Positions 21,634 through 30,791 of a DNA stretch of 64,000 nucleotides are shown here, in pieces. Made by a program: the position numbers and the translations under genes. This stretch comes from JAFEDN01 sp963844565 (GTDB lineage Bacteria > Pseudomonadota > Gammaproteobacteria > Coxiellales > Coxiellaceae): NCBI GenBank assembly GCA_963844565.1, contig CAWJON010000002.1, positions 2,119,430 through 2,183,429 of the forward strand, given 5' to 3'. Under the pieces are notes generated by a model that was not told where the DNA came from, ran no database searches, and worked only from the letters and a program-made list of their open reading frames with translations. The stretch's first letter is position 1. Each line of letters begins with the position of its first letter.

Positions 21634-22689
21634 TTAAGAAAATAAATCTAATTGCTTAGGCTGTGGCTGGAAAAGATCAACCCTCAGCGCAGGACTTAAC
21701 TGACCATTTAAACCAAATTTTTTACACGCCAATTTAAAGCGGACCGCTAACAGTTCGGCAAATTGCCCCATTCCCTGCATTCTTTGCCCAAAAGTCGAAT
21801 CATACTCCTTTCCTCCACGCATTTGCCGAATTAAACTCATCACATGACCTGCCCGATCTGGAAAATGTTTGGCTAACCATTCTTTAAAAAGATGTTTAAC
21901 CTCATGAGGCAGTCTGATTAATACATAACTCGCATACAATGCACCACTTTCTCGGGATAACTCCAAAATTTTCTCCAGCTCCATATCATTAATCATGGGA
22001 ATCATCGGGGCAGCCATGACTCGTACTGGGATATTTTCCGATGCAAAACAACGAACAATATTGAGTCTTCCTTTCGGAGTTGAGGTTCGTGGCTCCATTT
22101 TTTGTTTTAAGGAAACTGATAAAGTGGTAATGCTAACCGCTATTTTTACTAATTGACGCTCAGCCATTCTTTTTAATATATCGATATCGCGCTGAATAAG
22201 GGTGTTTTTAGTAATAATCATCACTGGATGATTATATTTTTCTAACGTCTCAAGAATACTGCGTGTAATTTTTAATTTGTTTTCCGCCGGTTGATAAGGA
22301 TCGGTATTCGCACCCAACATAATCGGTTTACAAATATATTTCGGCTTGGTGATTTCTTTTTCCAATAATTTAGCCGCATCCGCTTTGTAAAAAATTTTGG
22401 TTTCGAAATCAATGCCGGGAGATAAATTCTTATAGGCATGACTGGGACGGGCATAGCAATAAATACAACCATGCTCGCATCCTTGATAGGGATTAATGGA
22501 TTGCTCAAAGCCAATATCAGGAGAATCGTTAGTGCTTATTATTTTTTTAGCATTCTCTGGGATTAAGGTGGTCTCGATAGAGTTAGGCACTTCCTCTTCC
22601 AAATCCCATCCATCATATTCTTTTGCATGGATTTGTTTTTCAAAACGTCCCTCAGGATTGCTTAAAGAGCCTCTATTTTTTATATTCAT
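21634..22689 (-). CDS. Radical SAM protein of the PA0069 / SplB-like family
   Basis: 351 residues, the usual length of this family. NPYQGCEHGCIYCYARPSHAY holds the CxxxCxxC motif (CEHGCIYC) that binds the 4Fe-4S cluster, followed by MLGANTDPYQPAE and PVMIITKNTLIQRDIDILKRM, both hallmarks of Rv2578c/PA0069-type proteins distantly related to spore photoproduct lyase. The cellular substrate is not known. It is 15 bp downstream of the glycosyltransferase gene on the same strand. Confidence 0.85.
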   Translation of the reverse strand: MNIKNRGSLSNPEGRFEKQIHAKEYDGWDLEEEVPNSIETTLIPENAKKIISTNDSPDIGFEQSINPYQGCEHGCIYCYARPSHAYKNLSPGIDFETKIFYKADAAKLLEKEITKPKYICKPIMLGANTDPYQPAENKLKITRSILETLEKYNHPVMIITKNTLIQRDIDILKRMAERQLVKIAVSITTLSVSLKQKMEPRTSTPKGRLNIVRCFASENIPVRVMAAPMIPMINDMELEKILELSRESGALYASYVLIRLPHEVKHLFKEWLAKHFPDRAGHVMSLIRQMRGGKEYDSTFGQRMQGMGQFAELLAVRFKLACKKFGLNGQLSPALRVDLFQPQPKQLDLFS

Positions 22690-22704
22690 TTTGACAACGT
22701 AATG

Positions 22705-24096
22705 CTATTTAATAGTACTTGAATTAAGTTTGGTAATATTATACGCATTATTTACAGTACTAAGATAGTGCCCATTAGATTTATTTACCAAAAATCGAGG
22801 GTCGTACCACCGCTCTTTTACCGTGGGTGGTAATTTTTGTGGTTTGACATAGGCTTCATTACCAAATAATTTTTTTTGAGCTTCGAGAATCGCTCTTACC
22901 TCTTCTACACTATCTGCTTTTCGTATATCATCACGAATAGCCGATGCCCTTTCAATATGACTTCTTGTCATTAAACTCCAAAATCCGGATTGATAACTTT
23001 CAAATAAAGGCAAGATTGAGTCTTTTATTTTTAGTAAATCTTTTCTCTGTTCTTTATACTCTGGAATTAAATTTAACTGGGATTCAAAATACGCCACACA
23101 TTTGTTTGCTTCAACTGCTTTAGCCTGCTCCAGCAGCAGTTGTAAATCCTTCTGATTATACCAAATATTTTGAAAATAACTGACGTCATCTTTATTCAGT
23201 GGCAATGCGGTTCTAGCACTAATATCGTTTGAATGTGTGTTAAAATAAGTTTTTTTAACACCCAATGGCAAATAATAAGTAGTCTTATCTTCTGATGCGG
23301 CTTTCATCTCCCACTTTTCTTCCTCCTGGCCCTGATCTAAATCCGAAGGATAGAATTTACTTATCGTATCGACTATAAGTGATGAAGAAAGACTATGATA
23401 TAGAGCATTATCTATAAATCTTCTTTTTCTCAAATCTTCAACTTCTAAAAGCTGCTTTTTATAATACGTTAACATTTCCCCTAGTGAAGTTTGTTTTTTA
23501 TCTTCAACCGGAGAATATAACGTCCATGATTCTGAACCTCGTTTATAATAATCATTATGCCTAACAAAATCTTTGCAATGAGGTGAAAAAAACCTTTGGA
23601 AGGGAGGAAGAGCATCAGCAGTAATGCTCACGTTAGTATCCAGCGTGTATCCTCCTTTTGAGTATAATAAAAAAAGCGAAAAAATATCTTTAAAGAGAAT
23701 TCTATCTTTAATAGTTCCTCTACCCGCTCCAAAAAGAATAGATTTAATCTCTAACAAATCTTTTGCTTTTTCCCGGAGTAATTCATTATCCGATTGCAGA
23801 CATTCATTCAGATGCCCTTCTATAGAACATACTTTGACATTAGTAATGCCTTCATCTTGAAACTTTTGTTGATAATAAGGGACGTGTTCATCCAAACACC
23901 AAAACATAATTGGATTTTTAACATGCTTGGCAGCAGCAATGACCTCTTTAAGGTCATGGTCGGCAACAGAGCGAGAGATTTTATTTTTCACTAAAGAAGC
24001 CCAGTTCCCTGGAGACCCTATCCACAGATAGTGGCAAATCGGTAAATTATTTTTTTTATCTTCTGCAAGCTTTTGATTATCTTTTAGTTTACGCAT
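22705..24096 (-). CDS. Toxin-type GT-A glycosyltransferase (effector candidate)
   Basis: 463 residues, no signal peptide. It follows the pattern of the sugar-binding GT family of clostridial toxins and bacterial effectors: ICHYLWIGSPGNW near residues 20-32, MFWCLDEHVPYY, then KDIFSLFLLYSKGGYTLDTNV where the usual metal-binding DxD is D153-T154-N155. Helical C-terminus with QLNLIPEYKEQRKDLLKIKDS. Such enzymes glycosylate host or self proteins with UDP- or GDP-sugars. Asn at the third motif position is unusual. Delivery as a secreted effector is inferred from family and composition. Confidence 0.6.
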   Translation of the reverse strand: MRKLKDNQKLAEDKKNNLPICHYLWIGSPGNWASLVKNKISRSVADHDLKEVIAAAKHVKNPIMFWCLDEHVPYYQQKFQDEGITNVKVCSIEGHLNECLQSDNELLREKAKDLLEIKSILFGAGRGTIKDRILFKDIFSLFLLYSKGGYTLDTNVSITADALPPFQRFFSPHCKDFVRHNDYYKRGSESWTLYSPVEDKKQTSLGEMLTYYKKQLLEVEDLRKRRFIDNALYHSLSSSLIVDTISKFYPSDLDQGQEEEKWEMKAASEDKTTYYLPLGVKKTYFNTHSNDISARTALPLNKDDVSYFQNIWYNQKDLQLLLEQAKAVEANKCVAYFESQLNLIPEYKEQRKDLLKIKDSILPLFESYQSGFWSLMTRSHIERASAIRDDIRKADSVEEVRAILEAQKKLFGNEAYVKPQKLPPTVKERWYDPRFLVNKSNGHYLSTVNNAYNITKLNSSTIK

Positions 24097-24433
24097 ATTT
24101 TTTAGTACATTATATGCGCAAAACCTTAAGAATCTATTAAGGAATCGAAAGCAGTCATGAGGCGTTATTTATATGCCTGATCGATTACAGCGACCAAATA
24201 TTAGGCCAAAAATTAGGAACTCACGCACAGCATTTTAATTCAAAAAATTTTTGCCAGTTCTTAATAGAGACTCGAGAGAAATTAATTTGGTCCTAAGAAA
24301 ATTTTAATTAGAATTTAATTTTAATATTTGAGCTGCAGCGGTCTGAAAATAAACAAGAAAGTATACAGTACATTCAAATTTTTATATAATAAAATAAATC
24401 AGTTTGAAGGATCAACGTAATAGGAGAAAATAA
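24097..24433. other. Divergent intergenic region
   Basis: 337 bp between two divergent genes. AT-rich; a TATAAT at 24385-24390 and a GGAG ribosome-binding site at 24423 serve the plus-strand gene at 24434. I see no RNA gene or repeat in it. Confidence 0.5.
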
Positions 24434-26788
24434 ATGAGCCGTATAATGCGATATTTTATGGACCCTCCCAGTTTAATTACCGATGTTCGTGATCACCAAA
24501 TCCCCCCATCTGAAGCGGACTCCTTGTATGAAGAATTCATGCGTTTTTCTCAGCCCGAAGAATGGACATATTCTACAGGAGACGTCCCCTTTAAAACCAC
24601 AAAATCTATATGTATACTAGCAACAATCATTGTTGATGAAACACATCCCGAAGGAAAATATCGCAAACGTTATTTAAAATTTTTAGGCGGTAATGCAAAT
24701 TATGAATTTTATGAACACGCTCAGACAGTACTTGCCCTAGTCGATAATGTGTTAATTCCTCTTAAGCAATGGTTTCCCCGTCAAAAACAGGTCATTGCTT
24801 TTTTAGAACAAATTTTGCTGGAATTGCAGCAAAGAATGATCAACACTTGTTTTTACCATGACCCCGATTTTAATATCAATATTCTTTTAGATTATATTGG
24901 TTCAAACACCCCAAGAGAAGTGTTAGCAGCAGTTTACCACCACCTCAATCGTTCAAAACAGGATTTTTTAAGGATGTTTGAGAAACCTTATACACCAAAA
25001 CAACAAGAAAGATTAAATAAAATCCAATTAGCAAAAGCATTGTGTCAAAGCTATCAATACATGCAAAATGGTGGGGCTGCATATAATGAAATGAAAACAT
25101 TAACAAATCCTAACACTCATGACTATATACTATCGTATCTCAAACAAATAGCACCTGCTCTAACAAGACTAACACAAGAAAAACAAAATCCATTGGCTAA
25201 TTCATCTAAGTTTCAAAGAACTTTTAATGACGGCATCAAAAATTTATGGGAAATGTTTTTTGTTTTAATGGAACACCCTTACATTCTAAGAAGTGAATTA
25301 CCAATAATTTTAATAGATAGAAATAGCAAACGTGAAGGGACAACTATTCTAGATAGCTATCCTCGGTTAATTGCTTGTTTGCCACTATTCTTAGAAGGAG
25401 TAAATTTAAGAAAAATTGGCCCTGTAAATAACGAAGCCTTAACCGCTAACATAAGTTGGAGCAAAAAAGTTTATAACAATCGGGGTCTCGACACGTTTGT
25501 AGTAGATAAATCTATTGAGGTTACACAAGCTTATACTACTAAAACTATTAGGAAAAAAATGTTTCTTCCTACGAAAAAGCACTTTATTCCATTTTTCCCG
25601 GAAGTCTTAATCAATCTAATCCAAAGCTTTTTACTGCCCTGGGAGTACCCCGGCATATCTCCAGGCGTTAAAATATCTCAATTCGAGTCAAAGCAAACAG
25701 CATCGCCGATATTTGAAATCTTTTATACTCCTGACCAGAAAATATATTCGGAACTAACGTTAACTGATGATAGTATCATAGCGCTTACTGCAGACCAGAA
25801 AACTTCATTGATCGGGTTAGATTTTAGTTCACACCAAACAAAATTGCTGCAAATTTTTCAATTTCGAGAATTTGGCCTATTGGCGTGGCTGCTATGCGCC
25901 ACCTTTGGTAAATTTATTCCAGCTAACATTGAAATGGCTAAACGCTCTGGAAAATATGAATTGCAATATCCCATTACTGAAGACAAAAGAATATTTTTTA
26001 ATTACCCGCATATACAAAAAACAAAATCTTCTATGACTCTCCTGCAGGTGATTCTATCAGAAATGGCCATTTTAATCCATGATATCAACACAGGACGGTC
26101 ATCAGACTTAATAATTGCGGTCTCTGAACTCGAAGCACTAGAAAACCTGGTTGAGATCTTAACTAAATTACACCCCATGGAAATCCACGCAGAATATTAT
26201 AAATTAGCAGCGATTATAGGCAAAGATTGGATTTTCCAATGCCTCTCGGAAGGAGAATACAATGTAACTGGAAGCCAAGACATTTTGAATCAAGTTCTTC
26301 AAAACAGACAAACACCCATATTAAAAATTGCACTTGAAGCAACCCGACTCCACAATCACTGGTTAGCCGTTAAATTTTTACTAAAAAAAGGTTGTTGTAC
26401 TGACTTTATGATCTCCTTTGATGATAAAAAGACTAGGATGACTCTTTTATCATGGCTCATTAATTTTCCTGCAAAAGGTAACCAAGAACTAAATAAAATC
26501 TTAGAAACTATTTCGATACTGGCAACTACTGCTCCGCATTTATTTAAGCAAGCTGAAATAGGTAGCGCCATTCACAATAATCGACCGGCGAGGATGATTC
26601 ATCTCCTGATCAAATTATATAAATCCTGCCATCCACAGAAAATAATAGCGGATGACCTTAAGATATGGCTTGCACTAAATGAAGAAACGCAGTCCAGTCA
26701 GAACACTCAATCTTTTATTCCAAAGTATACTGCAATGCCTAATTCTCCAAAGACAACAAAATCGATGGAACAACAACTATCTCCATAA
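24434..26788 (+). CDS. Large orphan protein, effector-like
   Basis: 784 residues, no signal peptide or membrane segment. I recognise no catalytic motif. The sequence is helical and the C-terminal part (about 600-740) alternates short helices in a way that resembles degenerate ankyrin-type repeats (NHWLAVKFLLKKGCCTD, HNNRPARMIHLLIKLYKS). The tail is Ser/Gln/Thr/Pro-rich (EETQSSQNTQS... to MEQQLSP) and could carry a secretion signal. It lies alone between a glycosyltransferase and the distal end of the CRISPR array. Function unknown. Confidence 0.6.
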   Translation: MSRIMRYFMDPPSLITDVRDHQIPPSEADSLYEEFMRFSQPEEWTYSTGDVPFKTTKSICILATIIVDETHPEGKYRKRYLKFLGGNANYEFYEHAQTVLALVDNVLIPLKQWFPRQKQVIAFLEQILLELQQRMINTCFYHDPDFNINILLDYIGSNTPREVLAAVYHHLNRSKQDFLRMFEKPYTPKQQERLNKIQLAKALCQSYQYMQNGGAAYNEMKTLTNPNTHDYILSYLKQIAPALTRLTQEKQNPLANSSKFQRTFNDGIKNLWEMFFVLMEHPYILRSELPIILIDRNSKREGTTILDSYPRLIACLPLFLEGVNLRKIGPVNNEALTANISWSKKVYNNRGLDTFVVDKSIEVTQAYTTKTIRKKMFLPTKKHFIPFFPEVLINLIQSFLLPWEYPGISPGVKISQFESKQTASPIFEIFYTPDQKIYSELTLTDDSIIALTADQKTSLIGLDFSSHQTKLLQIFQFREFGLLAWLLCATFGKFIPANIEMAKRSGKYELQYPITEDKRIFFNYPHIQKTKSSMTLLQVILSEMAILIHDINTGRSSDLIIAVSELEALENLVEILTKLHPMEIHAEYYKLAAIIGKDWIFQCLSEGEYNVTGSQDILNQVLQNRQTPILKIALEATRLHNHWLAVKFLLKKGCCTDFMISFDDKKTRMTLLSWLINFPAKGNQELNKILETISILATTAPHLFKQAEIGSAIHNNRPARMIHLLIKLYKSCHPQKIIADDLKIWLALNEETQSSQNTQSFIPKYTAMPNSPKTTKSMEQQLSP

Positions 26789-26953
26789 CAGGCTCCAGCA
26801 GTAATTAATTATCTGATCAAATTGCACTGGAAACGACATTCCAAAGAAGAGGTGCATTCTAATATTGCCCCTTGGCCTTTACATATTCCTGGAAAAAATT
26901 TAATAGCCTTACTGAGAAATGCCTTGTCTACATTATTATTAATCTTATATTTT

Positions 26954-27958
26954 TGGTTCATCCCCACATATGTGGGGAACATTACATACCCCAGCATTAT
27001 GTCGAAACCGGGATCGGTTCATCCCCACATATGTGGGGAACATTTTTCTGACACCTTGTCTTTTTAAATTTTTTGCGGTTCATCCCCACATATGTGGGGA
27101 ACATAAAAAGTATGCGCATGTGCGCACTATGCCTATCGGTTCATCCCCACATATGTGGGGAACATTTTTCCAGATTGCGGGATTTTTTCGAGATATCCGG
27201 TTCATCCCCACATATGTGGGGAACATAAGTTTGGTAGCCCAATCTTCGTCAAAAACCACGGTTCATCCCCACATATGTGGGGAACATAGCCGTGAAAATT
27301 CCAACGGGTCAAATGTCATCGGTTCATCCCCACATATGTGGGGAACATATTTTCTTTAGATCGAACAGTAGGAAAATGATCGGTTCATCCCCACATATGT
27401 GGGGAACATAAATTGATTTTAATGAACTGGACGAAATGATGCGGTTCATCCCCACATATGTGGGGAACATCATCTTAAAATAATTTAACCATACTGATTT
27501 TACGGTTCATCCCCACATATGTGGGGAACATTTTGTTGAGGAAATTAAGGCATTATTGGGTTTCGGTTCATCCCCACATATGTGGGGAACATGCTGTCAA
27601 TTTTGGCCGTATTGGCAGCCAATTCGGTTCATCCCCACATATGTGGGGAACATTATTCCGGAAGCGAATTTAATTACAAGTACAACGGTTCATCCCCACA
27701 TATGTGGGGAACATCTACACTAAATCTTGATGGTAAAGGTCGTGCGCGGTTCATCCCCACATATGTGGGGAACATCGATAAAGCCAAAATCCCCGCTAAA
27801 ATTCCGTCGGTTCATCCCCACATATGTGGGGAACATTTTTCTGGGATAAGCAAAAATCTGGATTTTTTCGGTTCATCCCCACATATGTGGGGAACATATT
27901 CCTGCGCAACAGTAGATGTTTTATTAAAACGGTTCATCCCCACATATGTGGGGAACAT
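26954..27958 (-). CRISPR. Type I-E CRISPR array, 17 repeats and 16 spacers
   Basis: 29-bp repeats recur at exact 61-bp steps from 26954 to 27930, separated by sixteen 32-bp unique spacers. In transcript orientation (minus) the repeat begins ATGTTCCCCACATATG and ends GGGGATGAACCG, the I-E consensus with stem CCCCACAT/ATGTGGGG. All repeats look identical except the leader-distal one at 26954, whose outermost base differs. No spacer is duplicated. The array lies directly downstream of cas2, with the leader between. Confidence 0.98.
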
Positions 27959-28058
27959 ACTAATTTTATCCTCTTGAATTTATTGAAAAAATAATACTAC
28001 AAAAAATCTACCAACAAAAGGATTAAAAATAATACAAATTGTCAAAGAACAGAGAAAA
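27959..28058 (-). promoter_or_regulatory. CRISPR leader
   Basis: 100 bp, strongly AT-rich, between cas2 and the first (leader-proximal) repeat; a TTGACA-like element on the minus strand at 28040-28045 could start the pre-crRNA. Position and composition are as expected for an I-E leader that also directs Cas1-Cas2 integration. Confidence 0.75.
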
Positions 28059-28364
28059 TTACGAGACTAAACTCTCATCAATTTTTGGAAAAAAAGAAAC
28101 CAATCTTACGCCCAAACAATCAACAGGAATTCTACGATTTTCTCCAAATGTTTGAAAGTCAAACCCCGATTCAGTATTTGTAGCCCAAGCCATAACGACA
28201 TTTCCCTCTTCAGCGAGACGAGTTATCTGATCCCATATCATTTCTCTCACTTTCCTAGAAGTACGCCCGACATAAACTCCTGCTCTAATCTCCAATAACC
28301 AAATCGCTAATCTTCCCCGTAAACGAGGCGGAACATTTTCAGTAACTATCATCAACATTCCCAT
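28059..28364 (-). CDS. cas2: Cas2 (type I-E) adaptation protein
   Basis: 101 residues. MLMIVTENVPPRLRGRLAIWLLEI and VYVGRTSRKVREMIW are the I-E-specific Cas2 (CasE-linked, E. coli ygbF-type) signatures. Cas2 dimers bridge two Cas1 dimers in the spacer integrase. Its ATG overlaps the cas1 stop in a TAATG junction, so translation is coupled. It is the last cas gene before the leader. Confidence 0.96.
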   Translation of the reverse strand: MGMLMIVTENVPPRLRGRLAIWLLEIRAGVYVGRTSRKVREMIWDQITRLAEEGNVVMAWATNTESGFDFQTFGENRRIPVDCLGVRLVSFFPKIDESLVS

Positions 28365-29293
28365 TATCCCCCCCTATGCCCTTCATCACCTAGTGATATG
28401 GGTAATGGAATTGCAGGAGGAACTGAATCCTCAGGAGGTTCAGGTAAAGCAATTCCACCAGCAGCTAAAACTTCTTCAATCATTGGAATAATTTTCTTTA
28501 AAAGCTTCGTCGCTCTAAAAATTTCTCTACAAGCAATTCTAACTTGCCTATCTGGATATTTAGGTTTACTTCTTGCGATGTTAAATGCAGCTGGAATAAC
28601 TTCATCAAATTTCACTATATCTGCAATATCATAAACAAAAGAAAGTGGTTTTCCTGAATGTAAAAAACCAATAGCAGGCGCATATCCTGCCGCCAAAATG
28701 GCTGCTTCAGTAACGCCATACAAGCAAGCTGTAGCCGCGCTTATACATTGATTAGCAATATCTCCCTTTTCCCAGTCTTTGGGATCATATTTACGACCTT
28801 TCCAGGGTACATTAAACGTTTTTGCTAATAAGGCGTAAGTTTGTCTTACTCTTGCACCTTCAATCCCCCTTAGCTGTTCTATGCTTCTTTTTTCGGGCGC
28901 AGATTCTTTAAAACGCAATTCAAACATTTTTCTAACTACTTTTAGCCTCAATCCTTCATCCAAAGCCAGTTTTGCTTGATATAACAGTCTATCTGACCGA
29001 GCCCCACCAGGCTGTCCAGCGGCATAAAGTCTGGTGCCGGCTTCACCCACCCAAACTAATAAAGTACCTACCGTTGATGCTAATTTGACTGCCGCATGCG
29101 AAATACGCGTTCCAGGCTCAAGCATAATACAAGCTGTATTGCCGACAGGAATATGAGTTCTAATTCCTTCTTTATCGATTAATACAAAAGCGCCGTCTTT
29201 TACATCTATTTTTCCATACTGCAAAAAAACAATAGAAGTTCGGCCCTTAATAGGAATAGGTTTTAGAGGAACAAAACTGGTAGCGTTTTCCAT
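28364..29293 (-). CDS. cas1: Cas1 (type I-E) integrase
   Basis: 309 residues. The metal-binding triad of Cas1 is visible: the Glu of RGIEGARVR, the His of IGFLHSGKPLSF and the Asp of FVYDIADIVKFD. It inserts new spacers at the leader-repeat junction together with Cas2. The C-terminus ends in a Pro-rich tail, again as in E. coli Cas1. It is separated from cas6e by a single base. Confidence 0.97.
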   Translation of the reverse strand: MENATSFVPLKPIPIKGRTSIVFLQYGKIDVKDGAFVLIDKEGIRTHIPVGNTACIMLEPGTRISHAAVKLASTVGTLLVWVGEAGTRLYAAGQPGGARSDRLLYQAKLALDEGLRLKVVRKMFELRFKESAPEKRSIEQLRGIEGARVRQTYALLAKTFNVPWKGRKYDPKDWEKGDIANQCISAATACLYGVTEAAILAAGYAPAIGFLHSGKPLSFVYDIADIVKFDEVIPAAFNIARSKPKYPDRQVRIACREIFRATKLLKKIIPMIEEVLAAGGIALPEPPEDSVPPAIPLPISLGDEGHRGG

Positions 29294-29294
29294 T

Positions 29295-29993
29295 TTAATT
29301 CATGCAAGGTCGAATTAATAACAAACCACATCCAAATGATTTGGCCTTGCCAATTCCTTTAAAGAGGCTTTCTTTAAAAAATTCAGCGTTATTTACAGTT
29401 AAAATGCCAGAATAATCAACAGAACTAAAACGTATGCATCGATCCTGCTTTTTTTTATAAAGTCGGTGACATTGATAATCCTGGATTCGGATTTGGTCCG
29501 CATTTATTGCAAACCCACATTTATTGGAGCGACCTAACAACCAATTCAAAGCGGCTTTTTCCATCTCAGGCCAAATTTTGTCAATTTCTCCTTTCAATTT
29601 TTGCTTTGCATGCATCAATACATCATGAGTAAATGGATTTTTATAATCTGGTTTTCGCACTCGTATCACTGGGTTTGCTCTTAGCTTAAAATAAAAATGC
29701 TGTCCTGGATTGAGAAGTGGAGTATAGGTTTTAGTATCAATGATGAATAGATCAGAATATGGTTTTGGAACAATTTCGGAAATCACATAAAAAATAGGCA
29801 TTTCATTTTTAAAAGATGATGAAATTTTGTGGTCAGGTTGGGATTCTTGATAAAATAAAAAAGACCTTTTTTCCTGATTCGGAAACAGTCTCCATAGAGT
29901 TTGATGAACAGTGTAGATATCGCCTTTCATTAATTCTACCCATCGACTTAAATTAGAATTTTGTAAGTTTATTTTAATACGTGAAAAATACAT
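29295..29993 (-). CDS. cas6e: Cas6e crRNA endoribonuclease
   Basis: 232 residues. The N-terminal ferredoxin-like fold carries Y27 and H30 in GDIYTVHQTLWRLF, matching the catalytic Tyr/His of Cse3/CasE. The C-terminal Gly-rich segment KAKSFGCGLLLI is typical of RAMP proteins. It cleaves pre-crRNA at the base of the repeat stem, leaving the 8-nt 5' handle AUGAACCG, and stays on the 3' hairpin within Cascade. It may also process the pseudo-repeats at 34524-34603. Confidence 0.95.
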   Translation of the reverse strand: MYFSRIKINLQNSNLSRWVELMKGDIYTVHQTLWRLFPNQEKRSFLFYQESQPDHKISSSFKNEMPIFYVISEIVPKPYSDLFIIDTKTYTPLLNPGQHFYFKLRANPVIRVRKPDYKNPFTHDVLMHAKQKLKGEIDKIWPEMEKAALNWLLGRSNKCGFAINADQIRIQDYQCHRLYKKKQDRCIRFSSVDYSGILTVNNAEFFKESLFKGIGKAKSFGCGLLLIRPCMN

Positions 29994-29995
29994 AC

Positions 29996-30754
29996 CTATT
30001 TCTCCTGCGAAAAACTTTTATGTTCTTGTCGAGGCACGAACTGCCAACGTTTTTTACTAATTGGGTGATCATATCGAGTAACGACGTAATCAGATTTTAA
30101 ATCAGATGCATTTCCTTCCCAATAATATGTCATTTGATTTTTTTGGCTTTGTAATAAATTTATATACTTTCCAAATGGATTAATATGATGAAGATTGTTT
30201 TTAAATTTTTCAGTGTAATTATCTAACGCCGCTTTCGGTCCAGAATTTGTTTGAAGAATTGGATTCAGTGGCAAAGCTAATGGACAAGATTTTCTTCCCA
30301 AATAAAGATGGAATTTAGGTTTAAGCATGGCCTCTTTAACCAATTCTAGCGAGTACCCTGCAACTTCGCGCTGCGCTATTGCAATTATAGCTAACGCATC
30401 TGACCGATATTCACGAGTAGACAAAATAGTATCTACGTTCTTTCCATGCGTGGTAAAAATTTCACGCCTAGAATGATAGACTCTTTTTTTTAAAGACTTA
30501 GCGTTTTGAGTCGTGTGATAGTCTTGTAATAAATATCCTGGCGAAATCAATTTAACAAAAAAATGAAAAGAGTTCGTTAATTCAATTTGTTCAATTTCTT
30601 GAGTTCTTTCAATACCTAACGCGGCGCCAAGTAGACCAATTAAAGCAGATTTACCCGGATAATAAGCGGAATGCCTCATTTCACCCACTGCTATTTCACC
30701 CCAGGAGGCCAAAGGCCCGTAAAGTTGAAATGCTAAATAATTTTTCATAAACAT
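29996..30754 (-). CDS. cas5e: Cas5e Cascade subunit
   Basis: 252 residues; an alternative ATG two codons in (30748) is equally possible. YLAFQLYGPLASWGEIAVGEMRHSAYYPGKSALIGLLGAALGI is the standard Cas5e N-terminus, with the C-terminal QFVPRQEHKS. Cas5e caps the 5' handle of the crRNA and contacts Cas8e. It lies 2 bp from cas6e. Confidence 0.95.
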   Translation of the reverse strand: MFMKNYLAFQLYGPLASWGEIAVGEMRHSAYYPGKSALIGLLGAALGIERTQEIEQIELTNSFHFFVKLISPGYLLQDYHTTQNAKSLKKRVYHSRREIFTTHGKNVDTILSTREYRSDALAIIAIAQREVAGYSLELVKEAMLKPKFHLYLGRKSCPLALPLNPILQTNSGPKAALDNYTEKFKNNLHHINPFGKYINLLQSQKNQMTYYWEGNASDLKSDYVVTRYDHPISKKRWQFVPRQEHKSFSQEK

Positions 30755-30791
30755 TCACTTTTGTAAGAAAAAATGGAAGCATCGTTAAACG

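Noticed and set aside
26822..27977. Open frames across the CRISPR array encoding repeated PTYVGN / PHMWGT / HPHICGEH peptides
   Set aside because: They are translations of the 29-bp repeats in three frames; 61-bp periodicity shifts the frame each unit. They are not genes.
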